From NCBI RefSeq assembly GCF_900102545.1, contig NZ_FNBN01000013.1, positions 1 to 64,000 of the forward strand: 64,000 bases of DNA. Direction: 5' to 3'. Within the stretch, counting starts at the first letter, position 1. Every line of letters begins with the position of its first letter. This stretch comes from Chitinophaga filiformis. Lineage in GTDB: Bacteria > Bacteroidota > Bacteroidia > Chitinophagales > Chitinophagaceae. This document shows, piece after piece, positions 35,515 through 44,259 of the stretch. The translations under genes and the position numbers were made by a program. A model generated the notes under the pieces. That model made no database searches and was not told the DNA's origin. It saw only the letters and a list, made by a program, of their open reading frames with translations.

Positions 35515-36702
35515 TTATTTAAACTTCAGGTTCACCGATACGATATTTGAACTCATGTTGATGTTCTTCACATAATGCCCATAACGTAATTCGATCATAT
35601 TGAAATGCTGCATGCCTAATACTCCCCGCGGTGGCGCCAGACGGATACCAGCCCCTACAAAATTGCTGCTGAACTTTGAAAGATCATAATTGCTTGTATA
35701 GTACTGTTCGCCATTGGTATGCTGCTGATAGGGAGCAAAATATTTCACCGCCGACTGTGTGTAATACCTGTAAAAAGGGCTCACCGATACAAACGGTGTA
35801 ATCTTTACCGGTACTTCTATACTGGCAGTATGCGAGGTCAGTCCCCAGTCATCAGTATAGAAACGGTAGTAAGTTCTTATAATAAACCTGTCTCCAAGGA
35901 AATAATTGGCCCTGAGTCCCAGCGGCACCTTCAGTCTTTTGTCCGGAAGTGTTTCCTGGTGTACCGATCCGTCAGTAAAATACACCCGGTAAAAAGGTAG
36001 TCCCAGATATCCCGACTGACTAACCAGGTCTGCCAGTAAAGTAACCTGCAGACGTTGATTGATGATCTGCGAATACGACAGGGAACCGGCGTAAGTATTC
36101 CTGTTAGCTGTAGGATAATTCTTATCCTCTTCACCGCCCGGCCGCAATTCTACAGGAGCGATCAACGTTACCCTGTCGAGGTAAGTCTGGAACTTAGCCG
36201 AGAACTCTCCGTTCCTATCCCTTGTTTTCTTTGCAAAGCTAACATTGGCGCCGAACGACTTGTAGTCAAACTCTGTTGAAGCAGATACCCCTATTCCGAA
36301 TGTAGTACCCTTCTTTTCATTCTCTACACTCCAGGTCAATGAAGGATATATCCTGGTATCAGCATGAGACGCTGATGAATTGGCCTTCAGATCAATCCTG
36401 TCTGAAGAGGCGGAAGTATAGTTGTCCAGGCCAATCTCTATATCAAAAGTATGCTTACGGTTTTTCCTGTCATACTTAAACAACTTTACATCAAATACAT
36501 TCGCAATGTCTGTCAGCTTTTGAGAACCAACGCCTCCTGTTACTGCTGCATTTTCTCCATTCTGATGATAATAGCTCGATATCAGGTTGATTTCCTCTAC
36601 CTTTAATTTTCTGCTTTCATACCCTGTACTGTCTTTCACCTCCTGTGCATTGGCACGCAGAATAGCGAGGATAGCAGCGGCCGTAAAAAAGATCCGTTTC
36701 AT
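35515..36702 (-). CDS. DUF3570 outer-membrane-type protein, candidate flavinylated
   Basis: A 395-residue exported protein (signal MKRIFFTAAAILAILRANAQ), rich in alternating beta strands and ending in NIVSVNLKFK. It is probably an outer-membrane beta-barrel of the DUF3570 type. Residues 93-99 read DNYTSAS (36406-36426). This fits the Dxx(S/T)xA(S/T) pattern of ApbE substrates such as NqrC and RnfG (DxLSGAT), so Ser99 could carry covalent FMN. It is the last gene of the operon thioredoxin - apbE - DUF4266 - DUF3570, 27 bases after DUF4266, which makes a shared flavin-transfer function plausible. The motif alone is short and could occur by chance. Confidence 0.85.
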   Translation of the reverse strand: MKRIFFTAAAILAILRANAQEVKDSTGYESRKLKVEEINLISSYYHQNGENAAVTGGVGSQKLTDIANVFDVKLFKYDRKNRKHTFDIEIGLDNYTSASSDRIDLKANSSASHADTRIYPSLTWSVENEKKGTTFGIGVSASTEFDYKSFGANVSFAKKTRDRNGEFSAKFQTYLDRVTLIAPVELRPGGEEDKNYPTANRNTYAGSLSYSQIINQRLQVTLLADLVSQSGYLGLPFYRVYFTDGSVHQETLPDKRLKVPLGLRANYFLGDRFIIRTYYRFYTDDWGLTSHTASIEVPVKITPFVSVSPFYRYYTQSAVKYFAPYQQHTNGEQYYTSNYDLSKFSSNFVGAGIRLAPPRGVLGMQHFNMIELRYGHYVKNINMSSNIVSVNLKFK

Positions 36703-36729
36703 TGATACATTGTTTCTTTGCTGCTGAAA

Positions 36730-36966
36730 TTAATTACACCCGCATCCTCCGCCACTCTTTCCGGCATTCGCACCAGATGAGCCTTCCCGGTAAGATTGAA
36801 AGTTCAGCTCCGTTTTCTCTACTTTACGATTTCCCAGTACCATTTCCGAGTCATTTAGCCTATTCTTCTGGTATTCCTTCACTGTTGTACAGGAAGTGAA
36901 AGTGAGTGCAGCTAGCATGAATCCCAGCGCAATCCCTGTAGAAAAGCCTCTCCTGTTTGCCCTCAT
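36730..36966 (-). CDS. DUF4266 lipoprotein
   Basis: A 78-residue lipoprotein. The signal has the lipobox LTFTSC (Cys26) and is followed by CTTVKEYQKNRLNDSEMVLG, typical of DUF4266. The C terminus is a glycine-rich SGGGCGCN with two further cysteines near the end. The start overlaps the apbE stop by four bases. Members are nearly always found next to DUF3570 genes. A role as carrier or assembly factor for the DUF3570 protein is inferred, and the terminal cysteines may be handled by the thioredoxin encoded first in the operon. Confidence 0.88.
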   Translation of the reverse strand: MRANRRGFSTGIALGFMLAALTFTSCTTVKEYQKNRLNDSEMVLGNRKVEKTELNFQSYREGSSGANAGKSGGGCGCN

Positions 36967-37913
36967 TGTAAATTGATGTTTTTTGATGTGTAGATGTTGT
37001 TATGATCGTCTATAATAATACAGCCCAGGTACCTGATCTGATTGATCATATTCAGACCTGCCTTGATTCCCATGATCGTTACCGGCGTTGCCATGGCATC
37101 CGCGATCTCTGCATTCGGGCTGATAATAGTAACGCTTTTAATACCGGTAACAGGCAAACCTGTTTTCGGATTAATGGTATGTGAATACCGCTTGCCATTA
37201 ATGGTGATATATTTCTCATAATTCCCTGATGTAGCCACTGCCATGTCTGTGATGTTCATATAGGAAAATGGCAGATGAGCATTGTCGGGATGTGCTATAC
37301 CAATGGTCCAGGGGGTATTGTCAGGCTGTAGCCCCCAGGTGGTCAGATCGCCGGAAGCATTTACAATACCGCTTTTTACGCCTTCCCGTTTAAGCAGGGC
37401 CTTTGCCATTTCTGCAGCATATCCTTTGCCTATGCCACCAAATCCGATGCGCATGCCTTTTTCCTTCAGCAATACACTGCAGTTCTCTGCATCCAGTATT
37501 ATGTTCCGATAGTTAATAAGCCTGACCATCGCCTTTGCCGTTGCCTCATCGGGCAATGCAGTCATTGACCGGTCAAAGTTCCAGAGCCGTTTATCAATCG
37601 AGCCATAAGTGATATCGAAAGCCCCGTCTGTAACACCCGAGATCCGGATGGAGCGTTGTATGAGCTCAAAAACCTCACGGTCTACTTTCACCGCACTGAT
37701 ACCTGCCTGCCTGTTGATCTGATTCGTCTGGCTGTCATCATTAAAAGTAGTCAGCAATTGCTCGATACGGCTGATCTCCGCTATTGCCAGGTCTATCTTC
37801 TCCTGTGCCCAACGTTCATCTTCAGCAACTACAGTGATCTCGAATGTATTGCCCATCAACCTCTGTGTCCGCTTAAAGGCGATCAGTGTCTGCTCAGTGT
37901 TTGTTAGCATCAC
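36963..37913 (-). CDS. apbE: ApbE, FAD:protein FMN transferase
   Basis: A 316-residue enzyme that transfers FMN from FAD to a Ser or Thr of a target protein in the periplasm. Landmarks are MGNTFEITVVAEDE at the N terminus, FGGIGKGYAAEMA, VNASGDLTTWG, and YSHTINPKTGLPVTGIKSVTII, with the conserved Asp of the metal site in the C-terminal third (NAEIADAMAT). No clear signal peptide is visible at the chosen start, which is unusual for an exported ApbE; the start may be misplaced or export may be indirect. It overlaps the thioredoxin gene by 20 bases and DUF4266 by four. Confidence 0.94.
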   Translation of the reverse strand: MMLTNTEQTLIAFKRTQRLMGNTFEITVVAEDERWAQEKIDLAIAEISRIEQLLTTFNDDSQTNQINRQAGISAVKVDREVFELIQRSIRISGVTDGAFDITYGSIDKRLWNFDRSMTALPDEATAKAMVRLINYRNIILDAENCSVLLKEKGMRIGFGGIGKGYAAEMAKALLKREGVKSGIVNASGDLTTWGLQPDNTPWTIGIAHPDNAHLPFSYMNITDMAVATSGNYEKYITINGKRYSHTINPKTGLPVTGIKSVTIISPNAEIADAMATPVTIMGIKAGLNMINQIRYLGCIIIDDHNNIYTSKNINLQ

Positions 37914-38346
37914 AAATACTTTTTACCTGCCGGGTAAAAAGGGCCGCATCCGCTTTCGGCAGACCGTCCCAGGAAGCAATAACCTTACCGTCGGCATTCA
38001 ATAAAACAGTAAAGGGAAATTTGCCCATAGGATTGTATTTGTCGGCGAGTGCCTCATTCTGTAATTGCACCTGCTTATCCGGCTGATTCTTTTTGTTGCG
38101 GGGGAAGTCAGCATTTACCATAATCAATGTAGTGTCAGCCATCCCCGAAAATTGTTCACTGTCAAATATCTCCTTCTTCAACCTGATGCATGGTCCACAC
38201 CAGTCAGAACCGGAAAAGTTCAATAGAATAAGCTGATCTTTTTCTCTTGCAATCTTTTTTGCTGTTTCAAAATCCGGCTGCCACGCTGTAAAAGACATGG
38301 CCATTAGTCCAATCAGACCGGCAAATAAATATTTCATTTTCATCAC
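37894..38346 (-). CDS. Periplasmic thioredoxin-fold protein
   Basis: A 150-residue protein with a signal peptide (MKMKYLFAGLIGLMAMSFTA) and a DUF255/thioredoxin-like domain. The active site SDWCGPC has Cys50 and Cys53, preceded by ILLNFSG. It is the first gene of the apbE operon. It could supply reducing power or keep the DUF4266 cysteines reduced. A matching -7 box (TACATTTG on the minus strand, 38371-38364) lies upstream, which would give a leader of only about ten bases. Confidence 0.9.
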   Translation of the reverse strand: MMKMKYLFAGLIGLMAMSFTAWQPDFETAKKIAREKDQLILLNFSGSDWCGPCIRLKKEIFDSEQFSGMADTTLIMVNADFPRNKKNQPDKQVQLQNEALADKYNPMGKFPFTVLLNADGKVIASWDGLPKADAALFTRQVKSICDANKH

Positions 38347-38363
38347 ATGATTATACTATTGTT

Positions 38364-38371
38364 CAAATGTA
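38364..38371 (-). promoter_or_regulatory. -7 box of the thioredoxin-apbE-DUF4266-DUF3570 operon
   Basis: TACATTTG on the minus strand fits TAnnTTTG and lies 18 bases before the thioredoxin start. No clear -33 element is seen. Confidence 0.4.
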
Positions 38372-38480
38372 GATGTCAATTCTGGTTAGATTCTGAAGAA
38401 ATCCTGTATTGCATTAAAAGGTCCTGAATTTAACATTCCTTTAATCCATCGCTCATGTATTACACCTTTATATAAACATA

Positions 38481-38509
38481 AAAGCCCCGCATTGCTGCGG
38501 AGCTTTTTA
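38481..38509 (-). terminator. Intrinsic terminator after GH97 gene
   Basis: The stem AAGCCCCGCA/TGCGGAGCTT (38483-38492 and 38497-38506) ends in a T-run on the minus strand, 18 bases after the GH97 stop. Confidence 0.85.
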
Positions 38510-38526
38510 ACACATAAAGATTTTCC

Positions 38527-40662
38527 CTATTTCTTCAATGCCTTAATAGCCGCATCATCCGCCTCTACTACACTGATAGCATATCCTCCACCTGGCGCAC
38601 ACTGCTGTGACAATATGGATTTATTTGTCACCACCATTTTCCTGATCTGATACGCCTGAGGATTCTTCTCATAATGCGCATCTTTTTTATCACTATAAAT
38701 AGTAGCGATATATTTCTTGCCGGCATCCAGGTAATCAAAACTAATCTTCGATACACGGCCGTTTTCATCGCAGGTACTACCGATGAACCAGCTGCTCTTA
38801 CCTTTAGCCTTACGTGCAATCGTAATATAGTCTCCCGGTTCTGCTTCGAGTATCTTCGTATCATCCCAGTCGATGGCCACATCCTTGATGAACTGGAAAG
38901 CATCCATATATTTCCGGTAAGTCTCAGGGAAGTCAGCCGCCATCTGCAAAGGACTGTACATCGTTACATACAGTGCCAGCTGGCGTGCAAGGGTACTGCG
39001 CACCCAGGAAGTGTTCTCCGGATTATAAGCGCTGACCTTCATCTGGAAAATACCGGGTGTATAATCCATCGGTCCTCCTATCAGACGTGTAAACGGAAGG
39101 ATAGTGGTATGATCCGGATTGTTACCACCGAAGGCCTCATATTCTGTGCCCCTGGCAGACTCCTGTCCGATCAGGTTAGGATAGGTGCGGGAAAGGCCTG
39201 TCATATGCACAGACTCATGTGCATCCACCATAATATGATATTCCGCTGCTTTGGTAACGGCATACAGATAGTGATTGACCAGCCATTGTCCGTAGTGATG
39301 CTCTCCCCTTGGAATGATATTGCCTACATAACCGCTCTTTACGGCATTATAGCCATTGGCGACCATAAACCTGTATGCAGTATCCATATGCCGCTCATAG
39401 TTACGAACGGAAGAGGAAGTTTCATGATGCATGATGATCTTTACACCCTTGCTGGCAGCATAACGGTGTAACTCCTGTACATCGAAATCGGGATATGGTG
39501 TCAGAAAGTCAAATACATAATCTTTCGTTTTACCGAACCAGTCTTCCCAGCCCTGGTTCCATCCTTCCACCAGCACAGCATCAAATCCATTTTCAGCCGC
39601 AAAATCAATGTATTCCTTCACATGGGCGTTATTGGCCCCATGCCTGCCGTTCGGCTTCGTTTTGGAATAGTCTGTAACGCCTAACTGTATGTTCTCAAGA
39701 TCCGTATAGGCCCAGGTACTTTTTCCCGTGATCATCTCCCACCATACACCCACATATTTCACCGGTTTGATCCAGGAAGCAGGATCTTTATATTTCGTAG
39801 GCTCGTTCAGATTGTAGATCAGTTTAGAGGCCAGGATATCACCGGCCTTGTCGCTCACGATCACTGTTCTCCAGGGCGACTTACATGGCGCCTGCAGATA
39901 ACCTTTATCTCCTACCGCATCAGGCGTCAGGAAAGACCTGAGTACAAAATTCTTATCATCCAGCTCCAGCGATAAAGCAGCATACTCAATCAATGCCGCT
40001 TCATGGATATTAATATACAGGCCATCCTTACTCTTCATCATCAATGGCGTTTGCAGTCCGGTAGGAGAAAAAACGGTCTGTGAAGCATTAGGCGTAACCG
40101 CCTCTTTCATCTTTCCTCTTACTTCGGATAGATTGGAAGTAACGGTACTGTATTCCTGGGTATCGTAATCTCCCGGCAGCCAGAAAGCTTTATGATCGCC
40201 TGCCAGTGCAAACTCTGTCCGTTCTTCTTTGATCACAAAATAAGTCAGGTGCCGCTGTTGCGGAAACTCATAACGGAATCCCAGCCCGTCATTGAACAAC
40301 CTGAAACGGATGATCAGGGTACGATCTGTAGAGACCTGGTGTAAATTCACTTCCAGTTCATTATACTGGTTGCGGATGTCTTTTACCTCACCCCATACCG
40401 GCTGCCAGGTTTCGTCAAAAGAAGACGTTTTAGTACCAGCCACCTCAAAGCTGTCTATAAAAGAAGCATCCGCCTTTAGTTCCAACCCCAAATGACTGGG
40501 TTTAATCACGTCCTTACCCTTGTAATTCAGGGCATAGGTCGGAATCCCGTTTTGCTGTATAGAGAACTGTAAGTGCAGATTTTTGTCCGGTGATGTCAAT
40601 TCCTGGGCTCCGCCCATTTTCCACAGGAAAAGGCAACAGATGAAAATAATAGTTTTGCGCAT
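38527..40662 (-). CDS. GH97 alpha-glucosidase-like enzyme (SusB type)
   Basis: A 711-residue secreted enzyme. The signal peptide is MRKTIIFICCLFLWKMGGAQ. An N-terminal beta-sandwich (about 22-270) is followed by a TIM barrel (about 275-600) and a C-terminal beta domain. Barrel motifs VLVEGWNQGWEDWFG, MHHETSSSVRNYERHM, MVDAHESVHMTG and GQESARGTEYEAFGG match the inverting SusB-type GH97 group, in which glutamates and calcium act together. It should cleave alpha-glucosidic bonds in maltooligosaccharides. The start at 40662 begins with the signal; 28 upstream codons are rejected. No SusCD pair is nearby, but a GH13 alpha-glucosidase lies divergently at 41412. Confidence 0.95.
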   Translation of the reverse strand: MRKTIIFICCLFLWKMGGAQELTSPDKNLHLQFSIQQNGIPTYALNYKGKDVIKPSHLGLELKADASFIDSFEVAGTKTSSFDETWQPVWGEVKDIRNQYNELEVNLHQVSTDRTLIIRFRLFNDGLGFRYEFPQQRHLTYFVIKEERTEFALAGDHKAFWLPGDYDTQEYSTVTSNLSEVRGKMKEAVTPNASQTVFSPTGLQTPLMMKSKDGLYINIHEAALIEYAALSLELDDKNFVLRSFLTPDAVGDKGYLQAPCKSPWRTVIVSDKAGDILASKLIYNLNEPTKYKDPASWIKPVKYVGVWWEMITGKSTWAYTDLENIQLGVTDYSKTKPNGRHGANNAHVKEYIDFAAENGFDAVLVEGWNQGWEDWFGKTKDYVFDFLTPYPDFDVQELHRYAASKGVKIIMHHETSSSVRNYERHMDTAYRFMVANGYNAVKSGYVGNIIPRGEHHYGQWLVNHYLYAVTKAAEYHIMVDAHESVHMTGLSRTYPNLIGQESARGTEYEAFGGNNPDHTTILPFTRLIGGPMDYTPGIFQMKVSAYNPENTSWVRSTLARQLALYVTMYSPLQMAADFPETYRKYMDAFQFIKDVAIDWDDTKILEAEPGDYITIARKAKGKSSWFIGSTCDENGRVSKISFDYLDAGKKYIATIYSDKKDAHYEKNPQAYQIRKMVVTNKSILSQQCAPGGGYAISVVEADDAAIKALKK

Positions 40663-40964
40663 GCTGTGTAATTTAATGTAGCGATATACTGCTGGTGATA
40701 TAACGTGAAATGTTAAATTAACCACCAATATAATAATTGTGCGCAAAAAGTGAGTTGTTTTTCATCCGGCTGCGATACGAATGCCACCGGCAACGCAGGC
40801 TATTCACTATCTTCATTAGTCGTCCGGGAAAACCGCCCCTCCTGATAGTCTCTATACGAAATTAGCTTCATCGCTTGTTCTCTGCTTCTTCTCTCCTAGT
40901 TCTACCCCTGTTCTCTGCTTGTTCTCTCCCGGCTTTTCAGTTAAAATAACATCAGGATAAACAG
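40663..40964. other. 302-base intergenic region with pyrimidine-rich repeats
   Basis: No gene is seen. Around 40872-40930 a pyrimidine-rich stretch repeats variants of CTTGTTCTCTGCTT three to four times. It has no open frame of note and no clear hairpin. It lies downstream of the DUF3175 gene and upstream of GH97 on the same strand, so it may hold the GH97 promoter; I did not identify a -7 box. Confidence 0.5.
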
Positions 40965-41294
40965 CTATTCCTCCTTACCAAATACCTTCCTTAATTCATC
41001 CTTTGCATCTTCCAGTACATGCTGCTGTTTTTCAGGCAGGTTCTTTCCGGCCCTGTTGATATAAAAGTTCAACATAGACATTGCTGATTGATAAGGCGTG
41101 CCTTTTTTACGTCTGCTCCTGGTAGCAGATCTTTTCAGGGAACGGGCAATTTCCTCCGGATTACTGCTTTTAAAGATCCCTCCTTTCAGGTCCAATGCAT
41201 CGCTTGTCCGGGAAACCCGGGCGGACCATTTTCTCCCGGATCTTTTTCTCCCTGCTTTACCAACGGTATGTTTTTTTGCTCTGGGTCTTGCCAT
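40965..41294 (-). CDS. DUF3175 domain protein
   Basis: A 109-residue, strongly basic protein. The N-terminal half is Lys/Arg/Ser rich. The second half, GTPYQSAMSMLNFYINRAGK followed by NLPEKQQHVLEDAKDELRKV, is the DUF3175 signature. Function is unknown; the charge suggests nucleic-acid contact. It is divergent from the GH13 gene. Confidence 0.88.
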   Translation of the reverse strand: MARPRAKKHTVGKAGRKRSGRKWSARVSRTSDALDLKGGIFKSSNPEEIARSLKRSATRSRRKKGTPYQSAMSMLNFYINRAGKNLPEKQQHVLEDAKDELRKVFGKEE

Positions 41295-41411
41295 GGTAGT
41301 ATGTTTTCATGATCTCCACAAGCTTCAGGCCGGAACTATTGCTGATCCTGCCTGTTAAATTCTGGCAAAAATGTTGTGAACACAAAGCGTATCATTAAAA
41401 AACTCATCAGC

Positions 41412-43019
41412 ATGGTAACGATCTTCGACAAATGGTGGCAGACAGGTGTAATATACCAGATATATCCCCGTTCTTTCCAGGACAGCAATGGCGACGGCAT
41501 CGGCGATCTCAGAGGCATTATAAGCAGACTGGATTATCTTCAATGGCTGGGCATAGACGCTGTCTGGCTCTCGCCCATCTATCCGTCTCCCATGGCTGAT
41601 TTCGGTTATGACATTGCCGACTATACGGATATACATCCGTTATTTGGCGCTATGCAGGATTTCGATGCCCTGTTGAACGAAGTACACAAGAGAGGAATGA
41701 AGTTGTTACTTGACCTCGTGCCTAATCATACATCAGACCAGCATCCCTGGTTCCTGGAGTCGCGTTCCTCTCTTGATAATCCCAAACGGGACTGGTATAT
41801 CTGGCATGATCCGTTGCCGGATGGCGGTGTTCCCAACAACTGGCTGAGCGTATTCGGAGGTGAGGCCTGGGAATGGGATGCTACCACACAACAGTATTAC
41901 TACCATGCATTCCTGAAAGAACAACCCGACCTTAACTGGCGGAATCCTGCCGTACAGGAAGCCATGTTCGACGTCATGCGTTACTGGCTCAAAAAGGGTG
42001 TGGACGGCTTCAGGGTGGATGTGATGTGGCACATGATCAAAGACAAGCAGCTCCGCAATAACCCTGTCAATCCGGATTACGAACAACACATGCCCACCTA
42101 TTCACAGCAGCTTCCTGTTTACTCAACAGATCAGCCGGAAGTGCATGACGTGGTGCGAAAGATGAGACAGGTTATGGACGAGTTTGAAGGCGACCGGGTA
42201 ATGATAGGAGAAATATACTTGCCCATCAAGCAACTGATGACCTATTACGGGGCAGACAACAAAGGCGCTCATCTCCCTTTCAACTTCCAGCTGCTGTCAC
42301 TGCCATGGGAAGCATCGTCTCTCTCTGTAGCCATCGATCAATATGAAGGCGCACTTCCTGCTCAGGGATGGCCCAACTGGGTATTGAGTAACCATGACCA
42401 GCATCGTATTGCCAGCCGTGTGGGACAGCTACAGGCAAGGGTAGCTGCAATGTTACTGCTTACCCTTCGTGGTACGCCGACCATCTACTATGGCGATGAA
42501 ATAGGCATGCGCAATGTGGCCATTCCTTTCGATGAAGTACAGGATCCGCAGGGACTGAATATGCCGGACAAGAACCTCAGCAGGGATCCTTCCCGTACGC
42601 CCATGCAGTGGGATAACAGTGTAAATGCGGGATTTACAACAGGTAAACCCTGGCTGCGGCTGTCAAAGACATATCAAAGGGTAAATGTGAATGCACAGCA
42701 GACGGATGCTTATTCCATGCTCTCACTCTACAGGCAACTCATTGCTTTACGCAGACGGGAACCCTCGCTGACAACAGGTGACTATACGCCCGTATTTTCA
42801 GATAACCAGATCCTTGCCTTTATGCGACAACAGGAAGGGCATTCCAGTTTTCTGATCGTATTAAATCTGACACATCTGCCCTGTTATTTCAGGCCGGCTA
42901 ATTTCCCCTTCCGCGGCCGTATTGAAGTTGCTACTTTTCCCGAAACGGAGGGCAGCATAGTAAACGATACTATCAGCCTGGACGGGGATGAGGGAATGGT
43001 AATAAGGCTGGAAAGGTAA
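41412..43019 (+). CDS. GH13 alpha-glucosidase
   Basis: A 535-residue enzyme without a signal peptide, hence probably cytoplasmic. The barrel shows VIYQIYPRSFQDSNGDGIGD at the start and DLVPNHTSD. The nucleophile is Asp203 in GFRVDVMWH, the acid is Glu267 in VMIGEIYLP, and Asp329 is in SNHDQHR, which completes the GH13 triad. PRSFQDSNGDG is typical of oligo-1,6-glucosidase/alpha-glucosidase subfamilies acting on short alpha-glucosides. The ATG at 41412 is used; a GTG at 41376 is possible. Together with the divergent GH97 enzyme it suggests maltooligosaccharide use. Confidence 0.95.
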   Translation: MVTIFDKWWQTGVIYQIYPRSFQDSNGDGIGDLRGIISRLDYLQWLGIDAVWLSPIYPSPMADFGYDIADYTDIHPLFGAMQDFDALLNEVHKRGMKLLLDLVPNHTSDQHPWFLESRSSLDNPKRDWYIWHDPLPDGGVPNNWLSVFGGEAWEWDATTQQYYYHAFLKEQPDLNWRNPAVQEAMFDVMRYWLKKGVDGFRVDVMWHMIKDKQLRNNPVNPDYEQHMPTYSQQLPVYSTDQPEVHDVVRKMRQVMDEFEGDRVMIGEIYLPIKQLMTYYGADNKGAHLPFNFQLLSLPWEASSLSVAIDQYEGALPAQGWPNWVLSNHDQHRIASRVGQLQARVAAMLLLTLRGTPTIYYGDEIGMRNVAIPFDEVQDPQGLNMPDKNLSRDPSRTPMQWDNSVNAGFTTGKPWLRLSKTYQRVNVNAQQTDAYSMLSLYRQLIALRRREPSLTTGDYTPVFSDNQILAFMRQQEGHSSFLIVLNLTHLPCYFRPANFPFRGRIEVATFPETEGSIVNDTISLDGDEGMVIRLER

Positions 43020-43076
43020 TGCCTACTTCTAAGCGTATGGATTATTCCACGCTTCTGCTGTCTCTTGCAAATCATT

Positions 43077-43228
43077 ATGACCAATAGACACACTGCATTA
43101 GCCCGGAAAGAAGACGTTCCTGCACTTGAATCACTTGTTAACAGCGCTTACAGAGGTGGCAGCTCCGTCAGGGATGGACACATGAAGCAGACCTGCTGAA
43201 TGGTCGGCGTGTGGCTAAGCGTGAGATG
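43077..43228 (+). pseudogene. GNAT acetyltransferase remnant, frameshifted and truncated
   Basis: The first 32 or so codons from ATG 43077 read as a GNAT N terminus (ALARKEDVPALESLVNSAYR, then GGSSVR). After codon 32 the reading continues in another frame from 43172 as GWTHEADLLNGRRVAK, which is how GNAT proteins of this kind continue. A one-base gain or two-base loss thus broke the gene. The remaining 100 or more residues, including the acetyl-CoA loop, are missing, because the uspA-like gene starts 50 bases later. This looks like a deletion scar. Confidence 0.75.
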
Positions 43229-43278
43229 ATAAAACACTGGCCTGATTTTTTCACGCTTTTTATTAAACACCTCATCAC

Positions 43279-44118
43279 ATGCAAACCATCCTCGTACTTA
43301 CAGACTTTTCCGATGTAGCGCTACGGGCTGCTAATTACGCTATTCATCTGGCCAATCAGCTGCATAGCAAACGCATCATTTTACTTAATGCATACCAAAG
43401 CCTGGAACCTGTCGCCAACATACCGGTCACGCCTGAAATACCTGTTGTACAGGCCAATCCGGATGAGTTATATAAAGAGAGTACTATGCAGCTGGATAAT
43501 CTTCGCAGTATGCTGGAACAAGCTGCTGCCGGTATCACAATTGATACCATGTCAGATGATGATATCCTGGAAGAAGCTGTAAAAAAACTGATCAGCAAAG
43601 AACATGTAGACCTGGTAGTAGCTGGTCTTGCCGATAAATCAAACCTGGAGAAATTTCTGGTGGGCAGTCATAGTATACGGGTAATGGAAAACTGTGATTA
43701 TCCATTGGTGATCGTCCCCCAGGATGCGAGGATAACACCACTTGAAAAAGTACTGCTGGCTGTGGATTTTGACATACTCAGGCGTGGAAAGTCATTACCC
43801 AGACTGGTTGAAATTCTCAACAATTTACACGTAGAACTATTCGTAGTTAATGTTGCCAACGACGAAGGTTACTCTGTCGAAACGCAGGAAGATATTAAAC
43901 ACATCCATCAGTTACTCGACAAATATCACCCTTCTTTCAATTACATAGAAGACAAGAATGTAGTTAACAGTATCAACGAATTTGCTGGTCAGCACGACAT
44001 TTCACTGATCATCGCTATTCATGAAAAGAAAAGTCTGCTGGCTACTATATTCCAGAAAAGCGTCTCGAAGCAATTAGCCTGGCAAAGTAATGTTCCGTTG
44101 CTGATCATTCCTGCTTGA
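43279..44118 (+). CDS. Universal stress protein, tandem UspA domains
   Basis: A 279-residue protein with two Usp domains, about 1-145 and 150-279. The first starts with TILVLTDFSDVALRAANYAI and ends LVVAGLADKSNLEKFLVGSH then DYPLVIVPQD. The second starts KVLLAVDFD and ends NVPLLIIPA. Only the first domain keeps a glycine-rich nucleotide-loop-like stretch. It probably acts in stress tolerance. Its upstream region is the GNAT remnant. Confidence 0.93.
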   Translation: MQTILVLTDFSDVALRAANYAIHLANQLHSKRIILLNAYQSLEPVANIPVTPEIPVVQANPDELYKESTMQLDNLRSMLEQAAAGITIDTMSDDDILEEAVKKLISKEHVDLVVAGLADKSNLEKFLVGSHSIRVMENCDYPLVIVPQDARITPLEKVLLAVDFDILRRGKSLPRLVEILNNLHVELFVVNVANDEGYSVETQEDIKHIHQLLDKYHPSFNYIEDKNVVNSINEFAGQHDISLIIAIHEKKSLLATIFQKSVSKQLAWQSNVPLLIIPA

Positions 44119-44160
44119 GAGAATGATGTTCAGATTGTCACTGTAGGATTAAAAAACTTC

Positions 44161-44236
44161 CGGGATATACATTTCTCTGCAATTCCCTGATACTTCTATC
44201 GTATTTAAAGGCTGCCGGATGATTATGTATATCCCG
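44161..44236. repeat. Perfect 12-base inverted repeat between convergent genes
   Basis: CGGGATATACAT (44161-44172) and ATGTATATCCCG (44225-44236) are perfect complements 52 bases apart, and an ACTT/AAGT pair extends them with a mismatch. The element lies between uspA and the convergent DoxX-like gene. It may be a long terminator stem or the footprint of a small mobile element. Confidence 0.55.
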
Positions 44237-44259
44237 TAAGTTTCTTTTATTTATTCAGA

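Noticed and set aside
38674..39471. 265-codon plus-strand frame inside the GH97 gene
   Set aside because: It is antisense to a clear family gene and resembles no protein.
1917..43019. A single polysaccharide utilisation locus
   Set aside because: GH92, GH18-like, GH27, GH9, GH97 and GH13 genes are scattered and on different strands, and no SusC/SusD pair is present.
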